Shown: positions 34,117-44,673 of the stretch, piece after piece | How the letters are laid out: every line of letters begins with the position of its first letter | Numbering within the stretch: position 1 is the first letter of the stretch | Source: Allolobophora icterica | Taxonomy: Eukaryota > Annelida > Clitellata > Crassiclitellata > Lumbricidae | Length of the DNA: 64,000 bases | Direction: 5' to 3' | NCBI GenBank assembly: GCA_963556255.1 | Contig: OY744609.1 | Location: 5,158,334-5,222,333 of the forward strand | Made by a program: the position numbers and the translations under genes | Notes under the pieces: model-generated | Databases searched by the model: none | Seen by the model: the letters and a program-made list of their open reading frames with translations, nothing else | What the model was told of the DNA's origin: nothing

Positions 34117-34528
34117 CAGTGCTCGAAGTGGGACGGTATGAAACGGTATGCCATACCGGCACCTCTCCTGGCCGGCTGAAAGCACACCGGAACTTCTCCA
34201 GGCGAAAAATCCATACCGGTAGGCCTATATGGCCCAAAAACATATCGGTATCCACGGCATGCAAGCCAAACGGCGCCTATATTCACAGTGGCGTACCGAT
34301 CTGGTGTTTATCAATGATGACCGATTTTAAACCAAGCGATTACGTAACGTCTTGGAAACTTCTATAATCCTTATTCTTACTTACATTGTCTTACAATTAC
34401 AATTTACATCATTGTGCATTGACAGCCAAATTATGGATAGGCATGAAGAGGTAAGGGGCGGGAGGGGACGGAAGGGGAATGATCCTTAAATCCATACTGG
34501 CATCTCTTGTTTCCTACTTCGATCCCTG
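34117..34528. mobile_element. hAT-type MITE with perfect 8-bp target duplication
   Basis: Ends CAGTGCTCGAAGTGGGA / TCCTACTTCGATCCCTG, flanked by ATTTTAAG at 34109-34116 and 34529-34536. The paralogous sites at about 24264 and 53451 have no insertion. It is non-coding. Confidence 0.9.
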
Positions 34529-34536
34529 ATTTTAAG

Positions 34537-35788
34537 ATTAAATCGAGGTAAAAAAACTAGCGACTGATAGGTGAATTGTTTATAGGTGATTTTATCTAAC
34601 CGAATCCAGTGACATTTAATGCACCGTTATCATATTGCTAAAGATATTTGGTCGAAGGTCGATTCACATGAAATCGAAATTACCTGAAATATTCAATTGA
34701 TTGCTGAACGTATTGGGCGAATCCCAGCAATAAAGTGATATAGCGCCTTTAAAGAATAACGGCCGGCGCATGTTTGTATGCATGCATGTATGCACACGGT
34801 GAGTCAGAAAAAAACCGTGTCCATACATAACTTAGCATAATTCACACAGAAAACCATAAATTTTAATGAAATTTCAGAATTATGACGTTTGATGATCTAG
34901 CCAAATACTATTTGAATTATTTCTTTATTAAAAGCTGGACCAGTCTAAACTATAGTAATTCGCGCTATGTATCTGTTTCAGCGGACAATACATTCAGAAT
35001 AAACTTCATGAGAAAAGGTTGACATGAACACAGGATTAACGAGTCAACCACGTAACTACTACATTTCACCAACTGATAACCGTCTAATAACGGTGAAGAA
35101 AGAAAGTATCAAGTTCTAACAAAACCTGTCGTCTCCCGATGAAATTGTCGTGTCCCTCACCGTACCTTACTAACAAGATGGAATTAATAATTAGCGATTA
35201 CTAAATGTGACGCAAGGGCTAAACAACCGTCGCTTGTCGCTTCCTAGATATTGAGCTAGAAGCCGAAATAGGCGAGAGGGGTCAAAAATATTGAACATTC
35301 TGCAATTCACCAGTTGCTTATGCAGTAATCCGATTTTGATGCCGTTTGTTTTATTCGATACACGATATAGCCATTTATTGCCCAACAAACTTGTAGTAGA
35401 ATCAATTAATGGTTGTTGAGGACTTTACGAATATTCCCAAAAAATTTCGATTTTCTAACTTTATATTAATGAAAGAATCAAACGAGCATGACTTTAGTTA
35501 GCAAAAAGATATTTTCATTCTGTAAAAAGTATTTTGAAGCAGATTAATTGAAGAATATGACAAAATAAAAAGGTCACAAACCGACATGTGGCGGGTTTTG
35601 AGCCCTGGCGTCACAAATAGCTTTGAGTGGAAGAATTAAAATTGCAGGTGATATGTAGTAACAACGAAAGTTTAACATCTTTTGAGTCCCATAGCCTGAT
35701 GTAATAGGATGATACATTTATCCAGACAACTGGGAGTAATTTTTAAACAACGCTGATGATATGCGTAACCCTCCTCCCTTATCTAGGA
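34537..35788. other. Spacer between genes B and C
   Basis: Flank duplicate up to about 34790. At 34796 one mariner-like end (CACGGTGAGTCAGAAAAAAA) appears without a matching partner. From about 35030 the sequence matches 43590-43920, downstream of gene D. No gene seen. Confidence 0.5.
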
Positions 35789-36745
35789 CTAGCTGGTTTA
35801 CCCGGCGTTGCCCGGCGTTATAAGTTTCACCACCACCACCACCACCACCACCACCACCACCACCACCACCACCACCACCACCACCACCACCACCACCACC
35901 ACCACCACCACCACCACCACCACCACCACCACCACCACCACCACCACCACCACCACCACCACCACCACCACCACCACCACCACCACCACCACCACCACCA
36001 CCACCACCACCACCACCACCACCACCACCACCACCACCACCACCACCACCACCACCACCACCACCACCACCACCACCACCACCACCACCACCACCACCAC
36101 CACCACCACCACCACCACCACCACCACCACCACCACCACCACCACCACCACCACCACCACCACCACCACCACCACCACCACCACCACCACCACCACCACC
36201 ACCACCACCACCACCACCACCACCACCACCACCACCACCACCACCACCACCACCACCACCACCACCACCACCACCACCACCACCACCACCACCACCACCA
36301 CCACCACCACCACCACCACCACCCCCACCCCCACCACCACCACCACCACCACCACCACCACCACCACCACCACCACCACCACCACCACCACCACCACCAC
36401 CACCACCATCAGTTAATGTGAAGTGAAATCCCTACGGCGGCGCCATGGGGCGAATCTTTATAAATGCGTGCTGGTGACAGAGAATAATCTTCTCGGGTGT
36501 CGCCATCTGGCGAATGAAAATAGGTCGACTCAATTTGTAAAAAGTGGGAGTTTGGGAGAGTTTTTTTGGCCGGGACACCATGGAAGCGGTGAAAACGGGG
36601 GACGTGAAGCCTCACACTGGGTGTGTAATGCCCACCCCGAGACAGTAGTGAAGGTTTGGAGTGAAAAGCTCGAAAGGTGTAGAAATGCATCGCGGTCTAA
36701 GAACTGTGACAGACAGACAGACAGAGTTTCTTCTTTATTTACATA
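35789..36745 (-). mobile_element. Second Helentron-like element, minus strand, with (CCA)n expansion
   Basis: Read on the minus strand, its 3' end has the CGCCGGGCAACGCCGGGTAA hairpin and then ACCAGCTAG. Its 5' end (near 36745) has AATAAAGAAGAAACTC and a (TGTC)n tract. The sequence on both sides joins into the form seen at 43900-43960, an empty paralogous site. Confidence 0.65.
35828..36408. repeat. (CCA)n trinucleotide tract, 581 bp
   Basis: Nearly pure CCA repeat with one short interruption of CCCCCA type at about 36322-36333. The poly-His, poly-Thr and poly-Val frames are artefacts. True length may differ, because such tracts are hard to sequence. Confidence 0.97.
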
Positions 36746-37119
36746 GATTGGTGTTTTATCAACACTTGGCGCTGTCACCACCAGAAAGGCAGTTGATAAG
36801 CTAACTAGGTAATTAAATAGCACTGATTAATTTCGTTTAAATTGGAAGCATTTTACGTGTAGTAGTGTTTAATTTTAGTTGAGTATTTTTAGTACTATAA
36901 AGAATCCAGTTCTTAACGAACATACGGCTGCCATGTCCGTTAATGTAAGCCTTGCTTTTAAAATGTAGATATTCACGTATGGGGCTTTACATATCCGATG
37001 TTACATAATGTAGCACACAGTGGCTTCTTTAATCAGATTTTGTATGCTCCATGATATAATGCACTGTAATGCAGTGTCAATGAAACCCAAAGCTTCAACG
37101 TGTGTCCTCCTGGACACCC
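36746..37119. other. 3' flank of gene C
   Basis: Matches 43925-44673 downstream of gene D, without the hAT element that lies there. No gene seen. Confidence 0.55.
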
Positions 37120-40100
37120 CTAGTCCTGAGTTGGTTTCACTCGGGGGATCAGACGAACTTCGAAGGGCGATGGAGCAGTAGTAGAGGCACAGACCTCCTT
37201 CACATTGATCGAGTCCTGACCCTCTGGTGGTCGGATATCGAAACGCTGGATGAGACTTGTGAGAAAGAGAAAGAAGCTCTGACGACCAAGAATCTCACCG
37301 AGACAAGAACGCTTTCCTACAACAGTACAACGAAAGTTCATGACAGTCTAGTGGTTTACGTGCGGGACTATCGACTCCAAGCAAGATGACTGGGGTAAGA
37401 AAAACGAAGTCGCTAACATTTCATACACGTGGCTTTATCATTCTTACATTAAGGCACTGACCAACTCCATCACAAACTGTAAAAAGTGTAAATGGACATT
37501 CATGGTTTTAAGTAGTTCAAGGTCAGAGTCACATAGACTGTTCTACGCGAATCTAGATCTTGATTTTAAATATGGATTTTGGGGTAAACCCTGTCAGTAC
37601 CAGCGGGGCATTGGGGATCCTTCGGGGTTCACCCTTTAGCGCCTATATCCTTCAGTGAAACTTACGTGGAATGTATTCTCCATTTATTGGTGAGTAATTA
37701 GCTACCTGAAGGTGAAACAAAGTCTCCATAACATACCCAATCCGAATCCAATCATTTTCTCACTGTTGATGATCTTGTTGTCTCTGTCGAGGAATCTTTC
37801 CGGTCTGAAGGTCTCCGGATCTTTCCAGAACTGCTTGTCCATATGAATGCTGTAGGCATTCGCTATCACCTAAATCAGAATGATTCTAACAATGCACTTA
37901 ATATTCGATGCCCATTTGGCAGTTTTGCTGTGAATTTAGTGACAATTATGAATGTGCAAACACATGATGATCATGGAAGTATTACATTTTTAGGAAAAAT
38001 ATTTTTAGGCTACAGGAATATTTGTTACATTTTGAACAATGTGAAAAATTATAGCTTCTAGATAATATTTTAAATATAGCCTATATTGCACAATACAAAA
38101 CTGCACTGTTTGATATTTTTTTGTCCTCCTGCCAAAGTCCAGAAGTGCAAACAGGCCTGCATTAAGGGGGTGCTAAGGGTGCTGCAGCACCCTGGCCCGC
38201 AGTTTTGAGGGGCCCGAATTTTCGGAAGTACATTAATTTTTTTATTATACTTTATGGCTATATAGCAGGGCTGTAGTGGTAAAGTTAGAGGTGAGTACAC
38301 GCTACCTGTTAGTTTTCCGAAACAAATTAGAGGTGAGTATACGCTAACGGTTAGTTTTCCTAAACATATTAGAGGTGAGTTCAAATATTTTGTGAGTGAG
38401 TATACGGTCTTTAGAGGTGAGTATACGCTGAGTGCACACATGACAATACTACAAGATTTCGATGGTGCTGAGCTATAATTTGTGAGTGAATGGCTTGCTC
38501 ATCTTTTCCTCACAGACAAACCGCTTGAATGGATGCTCCGTGAAACAGACCAAGGGTTCCAACCAGTCGGCCACTGTGACTATTCTCAGTCTAATTCTGT
38601 ACATTGAGTAGCAAATAACTGAGTTCTTGCTATACAATGCACCAACCTAACACAGTTTCTTAGCTTTACCTTACCTCACCTCAACCTAACCTGAACTTAC
38701 CAAGGCAAAACAGACTAGTCGATACTTGCCATGCATTCTTTAGGTACGTCGTATTCAAGTACTTTGGTGTCTTTGAGAGTTGCATGTGGTACTAAAAACG
38801 GAACAACTGTGCGTCGTCTCATGACTTCCAGGATCACAGCTTCCGTGTAGGGTAAACGTAGTTTATCATCCAGTGAAGGAAACCTGTCTCCTGGCACCAT
38901 CTCATCGATCTCCCTCTGAAAGCGGTTCTGAAGTTCGGGATGGTTGGCCAATTCCACCACTGCCCACTGTAACGTTGAAGACACGGTATCCGTGCTAGCG
39001 AAGATTATATCCCGCAGAATGTAAAGTAAGTCCTGGTGGTTGTAGTCGGTACCCTCGATTTCCAGAAATCTCCCGACGAACGTAGGCTCAGAGTTGGTGG
39101 TCTTGAACTTTATCCCCACTTCGATGGCGTTGAACAGCCTCTCGCAGGACGTTCGCATAGCGCCGATCTTCTTCCAAAACATTGGCAGAAACCGAACAAA
39201 TGGAGCAACGTTGACTGTCATATCAGTGTTTGCAACGCACCCCACCGAATTTTCAACGATAGCAGAATGTTCCTTCGGCAAAGACTGTTGAAAGTTTTTG
39301 CCGAATAGAATGCTTAGCATGACATTTGAAGTGGAGAAAATCGTCAGCCATTTTGGGTCGAAAGGACGGCCATTTTGTTTCAAAATTTCGTCATCCATTG
39401 ACTCCACTTCTTGCAGAATTAGCGTCTCAGAAACCCTCTGGACACCAAATCCAAACTCCTTGAGGATGGATAAGATGAGCTTATGGTATTTCTTATACAC
39501 CTGGTCGTATCGTTTGATAATGATCCCTAGCAAAGCCAAATCAACAATTTAGAGCAGAACGCGATTAATTTACAGTATTTGATTAAGAAATTTAAACGCT
39601 TAATTGTGCACTCACTAGACTAATCGGTACACTAAGACTATTACACAATGCCATGTAGTATTTGCTAATTACTTACAAGGCACTGAACGGCTTTAAACTA
39701 ATTCTAATATTTTAAGTATTAACTTCTATAATTCCCGAATCTATAATGTGTAAGATATCAACCGATGGCTCACCAAAACAACTTCTCAGGGCTATATCCT
39801 GAGGATCGGTGCGTAAGACAGAAGATCAGCCTATGTTGGATAAAGGATTTTTAAGGCACTCATTCTTTTGCTCAATTTTCAGTATTCGAAAGTGTTGATC
39901 ATGACATACTCCTTTCGTGAATCGAACGCTGGTTTGTTTCCTTCTGGTCTGTTTATTAGCTGTTTAGCGTGGTACCTGGAACCTTGTGCTCAGCCACTTC
40001 ATGTCAATCAGTACATTTCGGCGCCAACTGTCTTGAACTGTGTATTCATAGGCACACTTTCCCCATCTCCTGATTTTTCAGTGTTCAAACATTTCCTTCT

Positions 40101-40868
40101 CCATAAAATCATTTCCAACTATTCGAAGATTTAAAGAAGGCGTCATAATAATTATAGGGCCTATAGTTCTGTAATTATATTCCTGGTTTCATAGTTCAAC
40201 TTTTAAACTAAATTTAGAATTATTAGCCTCTAAATTGAATCGTAAATTGAATTAAATTCTAAATTCAAATGAATATTTTTGTGGCAGCACGCCTGGCCTC
40301 AGATGTATCAACGTGGCTAATAGTGCCGCTACATTATTAAGTTGAAATTCGAGAGCGTTGTGGCAGACTGACCTCTCAACTCGCGGTTAAGGACCTTCTC
40401 TTCAGTGAAGGCAGCTGGTCTGTCGGCGAACGCCTCAGAATGTCTGACAAATGCATCGAAAATCGCCTCGTGGCTGTTTAGAACCACCACCAGGCTGTAG
40501 ATAAAACCAAGGAGTGGCGTCGTAAGACTAGCAGACGATGATCAGACTGCTATGTGGATTTGTTATTGGGCAATCACGGATGGATACTTATACACAATTA
40601 TACGAACCCGCGTAGGCCTACACGTATACAAACATACTTTTGTATACACCAATACATTGCATCATCAAAGGCACCGCCGCTAGAAGTAATTAATTACAAC
40701 TTCACTATGGTTTTGGTGGTGGTGTGGGTGATGGTGTTGATAATGGCGATGGTGGTGGGGATGATGCTGGCGTTTGCGATGGTACGGTAGTGGTTTTGAT
40801 GATGATAGCTGTATTGATGACGATGGTGATGGAGGTGGTGGTGGTGTGGGTGATGTTAGTTGTGGTGT

Positions 40869-40935
<67 letters not shown>

Positions 40936-40969
40936 GATGACGACGATGATGATGATGATGATGATGATT

Positions 40970-41038
<69 letters not shown>

Positions 41039-41318
41039 TCTGGGATGGTGTTGGTGGTAATGATGATCCAGTGGTGCATACTACGATGGTTATTATTAGT
41101 AATATAAACAAAAAATATATGTCACCCATGAAGCCCACTTTTCTGTTACTCTGCTGAAAACGGCTGTGTGGGCTACTAAAGGTGTCTATGATGGTTTGTT
41201 TTCACATTATTTTTAAAAAGTCTTACGACGGACAATAATCTAATAGGGCCTACATATAATACAATATATATATATATATATATATATACAATATATATAT
41301 ATATACAATATATATACA

Positions 41319-41349
<31 letters not shown>

Positions 41350-41924
41350 CATATACTTATCTATTAGTGTGTTTAACGGTTGCATGCTTACTAAGAATGT
41401 GGAGTATTTTGCGAGAGTGTATGTCATGGAATGCGGTATTAGTGGCAGTGTTATTAGCTAGATGGCGGGGAACTGCGATTGACATCAGAACTATCTATTA
41501 CCGGGAATAGGTAATTCTGATTGGCATTATAGATGTAGCTGAAAATTGCTACGTTCTAAAGGTGTCTATCCGTGGTTTGTTATATAGCACTAGATTTTCA
41601 AATTCTTTTCAAAACGTCTGAGGACTGCCAATCATCTAATAGAGATGACAATGACCTCAAGAACTATAGATACATTTTCTACCGTTTTCCGATTTTACGT
41701 GTGAAGACAGGTCCAAGTTTTTCCGCCGATTTCATAAGGTGTTCTGGAAGCGCATTCATTCCTCCACGGAGAATCGCACCGAAAACTGGTAGAACTGGAA
41801 GCGATGGCGGATATCGCTTTCCATCATCTTTGACTCCGTTCTGCTTGAATCGACGCAGGAAAACGAAGACAAGAACGACTGTGGCTGATGCCGCTAACAC
41901 CTGAATCTCTCTTTGATCAAACAT
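37120..41924 (-). CDS. Cytochrome P450, CYP2 clan (gene C), five coding exons
   Basis: Predicted ER-bound monooxygenase; substrate unknown. Exons, all minus: 41924-41683, 40494-40373, 39526-38730, 37869-37737, 37316-37120. They total 496 codons. Exon 3 is one codon shorter than in A, B and D (GIKFKTTN where B has GIKFIKTTN), and the C-terminus is shorter, ending KPTQD. The I-helix is FASTDTVSST, the K-helix EVMR, then RPERFLD, with haem signature FGLG|KRSCLGE (Cys436). Intron 3 uses a GC donor (GCAAGT), as in gene B. Intron 1 carries a long GAT tract and an AT tract. The ATG directly follows TTCTCTACAG. Inverted splice-donor-rich repeats flank exons 1-3. Confidence 0.94.
38263..38440 (+). repeat. 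Repeat with four AGAGGTGAGT words
   Basis: The word AGAGGTGAGT occurs four times, with GT at about 38291, 38333, 38375 and 38417, within a GTATACGC/TTAGTTTTCC pattern. It starts GCAGGGCTGTAGTGGTAAAG. An inverted relative lies at 42890-43042. Here it is antisense to gene C. Confidence 0.8.
38430..38600 (-). mobile_element. Old SINE in intron 3 of gene C
   Basis: Homologous to 18540-18730 in gene B: same intron position, with CCAACCAGTCGGCCA matching CTAACCAGTCGGACA. Confidence 0.5.
40870..41038. repeat. (GAT)n tract in intron 1 of gene C
   Basis: About 55 TGA/GAT units with small interruptions. Introns 1 of A, B and D have only degenerate GATGGTGTTG sequence at this place, so this is a local expansion. 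Confidence 0.95.
41262..41346. repeat. (AT)n tract
   Basis: TATATA runs broken by TATACAATATA in intron 1 of gene C. Confidence 0.95.
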
Positions 41925-42289
41925 CTGTAGAGAACATGCTTCCCTCGATTAAGGCGTATTCAGTTTTTAAACAAATCTGTTCTAAATCATCATAGGTCTA
42001 TGCACCATATTTTATCAATGTTGGTTTATATATTATGTAAATATGGGGAAGATAATAGTGTGGTAATGTAGGCCTACTTGAATCTAAGTAAGGTGCGGTT
42101 GAGTCACTTAAGTCAGGTGATATCTCGTAAAATCGCTTAGATGCAATAGTTTGAAGTGTCAAATCTTTGAAGACATTTTCCCAAAACTCAAAAAATCCGA
42201 CATACCTGGTTATTGCTGCAAGCCCTTCAATTCATATCCATTGATACCTGTAGGGCTAGTGCAATTGTTTGCTCTTGTTCTTGATATCG

Positions 42290-42475
42290 CTCTCGACCAC
42301 GATCTTTTCCTTGTTCTTGTCTTCTTCCTCTTCTTCTTCTGTTCTTTTTCTTCGTTTTTTTTTCTTCTTCTTCCTGCCCAAGGTCCGTACGCAGCGGCTA
42401 GAGTGGGATTCGAACCTGCAACCCTCCGGTCACAAGGCGCCGAACTTACTACTGAGCCACCACGCCCCACTCTAG
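42290..42475 (-). mobile_element. tRNA-derived SINE, minus strand
   Basis: Minus-strand head GGGGCGTGGTGGCTCAGTAG (A box) and GGTTCGAATCCCACTCTAGC (B box), as at 50690-50907. It is followed by a GAAGAAGAA-rich stretch. Named a SINE and not a tRNA gene because the head is extended and repeated elsewhere. Confidence 0.7.
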
Positions 42476-42889
42476 ATTACTATTACGATTACAATTTAAG
42501 ATAAGGCGATGATCGTTTTCAGTGAAACCCTATAGTTAAGAGCGATAAACGTTGGAGAATCTCTCTCCAACATTTGATAGGTCAGGGAAATCAGAATTTA
42601 GAGTAGAACTCACGTTTAGAAATACGCCTCAGCACAAACAACTCAAAGTCCACAGTTTACACTGACCTACTTTTCTATCCGGGCCTTTTTTACTAGTAAA
42701 CTGCTTGGGCACAATGTAAGCAAGTTCTTGTCAGTGTGAATAATTTCATGTCAGCGAACAGATAAAATTGTCTGCTAACGTCAATCACAATGTCATATCC
42801 AAGCCTACCAACAAAAGAATATTTAGTACGTGACCCTGTAACGTCTGCTCAATATTGTAGTTAAACGCATTGCTGTACAGTAGTCGAGG

Positions 42890-43042
42890 GTATACGCGGG
42901 TAGCCTATACAGCGTGCACTCACCTCTACAGACCGTATACTCATGAAAAAATTATTTGTACTCACCTCTAATTTGTTTCGGAAAACTAGCCGGTAGCGTG
43001 TACGCAGTACTCACCTCTAATTTTACCGCTACAGCCCTGAGA
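42890..43042 (-). repeat. Inverted copy of the splice-donor-rich repeat
   Basis: On the minus strand AGAGGTGAGT occurs three times (about 43018-43009, 42969-42960 and 42927-42918), in sense with gene C and about 1 kb before its ATG. It could supply a donor to the acceptor at the ATG; that is inference. Confidence 0.7.
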
Positions 43043-43240
43043 CTTAAATGATTGGGAGTTAGACTTTGATCTTGCGCCAGGTTCCTTTATATTCCGACTG
43101 GCCCACTTGCATAATGAGGAAGGCTAGGCTAATAATATCCTCAAATAGAAAGAGTCAGTTCTGTTGAAATGAATAATTCATTCATTCTGAAAATTTATAT
43201 AGCGCCTCTTTAAGGCCAACTCAGAGTCGAAATTATAATT

Positions 43241-43400
43241 ATGTTTATATGCAAATAGTCTATGTACACTGGGAAATTGGAATCTTTGCCTTTTTGTGTT
43301 GTTGAGAGCTCAACGTATGTGGATGCCTTTGCTTTATCTGCTGAAACTCTAAGTGACTTGCAGTTTAGACTGAAGGACGAAACGCCCCAAGGTAATAAGT
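43241..43400 (+). promoter_or_regulatory. Octamer module, copy 3, TATA changed
   Basis: ATGCAAAT (43249-43256) is kept, but the following element reads TATGTACA in place of TATATAAA. Downstream conserved sequence is present. Confidence 0.35.
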
Positions 43401-44156
43401 ATACTAGTAGCCTATAGGCTATTTTAGGACTAAATCGAGTTCAGAAACTAGCGACTTATAGGTGAATTTGCAGCAGGTGATTTTTATCTAACCGAATCCA
43501 GCGACATAAAAATCACCGTTATCACATTGCCAAAGATATTTTTATTTGATATGATGGGTTGAAGCACGTGCGTCTAGTGCGTCACGCTGCCGGCGCCCCT
43601 GCATTTCACCAACTGCTAACCGCCTACCAACGGTGAAGAAAGAAAGTATCAAGTTTCTAACCAAGCCTTTCGTCTCCCAATGCAGTTGTCGTCTCCCTTG
43701 CCTTACCACATCTGTCAAGATGGAGTTAATAATTGGCGATAAATATATAGCTTTGAGTAGAATTCTAATTGCAGGTGATATGTAGTAATTACCAGAGTTT
43801 AACGACATTTTTGGCTCCCACAGCCTGATGTAATGGGATGAGACTTTGATGTAGATAACTGGGAATAGTTTTTTAACGGCCCTGATGATTTGCGTCACCC
43901 TTCTCCTTTTTTCTGGGATTATCCTTTTATCAAATCATTGAGCTGACACCACCAGCAAAAGCAATTGCGAAGGTAACTTGGCACTTGAACAATAATTTCT
44001 AATTTCTTTTATAATTAGAAGCGTCTTTTAAAGATGTGTATGTTTGTAGCTGCTGATTTTGGTATTGTAAAGAATCCAGTTTTAGCGAAATCTTACGGTT
44101 GCCAGTTAATGTAAGCTTTGCCTTAAAATGAGTATTCTCAGCCATCGGACTTTACA
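43401..44156. other. Spacer between genes C and D
   Basis: Matches 34540-35780 and 36746-36960 on either side of the second Helentron-like element, and partly 55085-55215. No gene seen. Confidence 0.5.
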
Positions 44157-44520
44157 CAGTGTTTAATCTAGACGTCTTTGGGGGGAAATGTCCCCCCAGG
44201 ATTGATGTTTCCCCCCAGAGGCCAGCAATATTACAATGTAGAGGCCTTTTGGGGAGGGAAATTTCCCCCCCCCACGATACATGTGGATACATGATTCTCC
44301 CCCGAGTGAGATGAATTCCTAAAAAAAGAGAGTAATTGCTGTTGGAAAAAGTTAAAAATCGGACGAAGGACTAAAAAAGTCATCAACTTTTTTGGAAGAT
44401 GAAATTAGGAAAAGTCTGAAACTTTTTCAAGATGGATGAACAAAAATTTAGCGTAAATTATTAGCTCCACCCATAAACCTTGTTTCCCCTCCCAGAAGAG
44501 GGGGACTAGATTAAACACTG
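44157..44520. mobile_element. hAT-type MITE in the 3' flank of gene D
   Basis: Ends CAGTGTTTAATCTAGAC / CTAGATTAAACACTG. GACTTTACA repeats on both sides, and the paralogous site near 36985 (GGGGCTTTACATATCC) is empty. Related to 1552-1797. Confidence 0.85.
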
Positions 44521-44673
44521 GACTTTACATATCCAATGTTATAATGTAAAAGACAATGGCTTCTTAAGTCAGATTTTACATATGCTATATGATAACATAT
44601 AACGCAGTACACGGAGTGCAGTATCACTGAAACACAATGCTTCAACGTTCAGATTTCCTCCTCCTGGCCGGCC

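Larger units (their letters stand above)
41925..43240. other. 5' flank of gene C
   Basis: Contains a minus-strand SINE (42290-42475), the stretch shared with the flank of gene A (42520-42800) and the splice-donor repeat (42890-43042). A LINE 3' tail (TATATAGCGCC) lies on the minus strand at 43190-43215. Confidence 0.5.

Noticed and set aside
34796..35030. A complete mariner element starting CACGGTGAGTCAG
   Set aside because: Only one end is visible; I found no matching inverted end or TA pair downstream, so it was not listed as an element.
35756..36421. Long poly-His, poly-Thr and poly-Val frames
   Set aside because: They are the three reading phases of a (CCA)n microsatellite, with no conserved start, neighbours or non-repeat domain.
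40705..41157. Poly-Asp, poly-Met and poly-Ile frames
   Set aside because: They come from the (GAT)n tract in intron 1 of gene C.
42372..42475. Possible tRNA gene
   Set aside because: Good A and B boxes, but the unit recurs at 50.8 and 62.3 kb with SINE bodies attached and does not fold as a normal tRNA with acceptor stem by eye.
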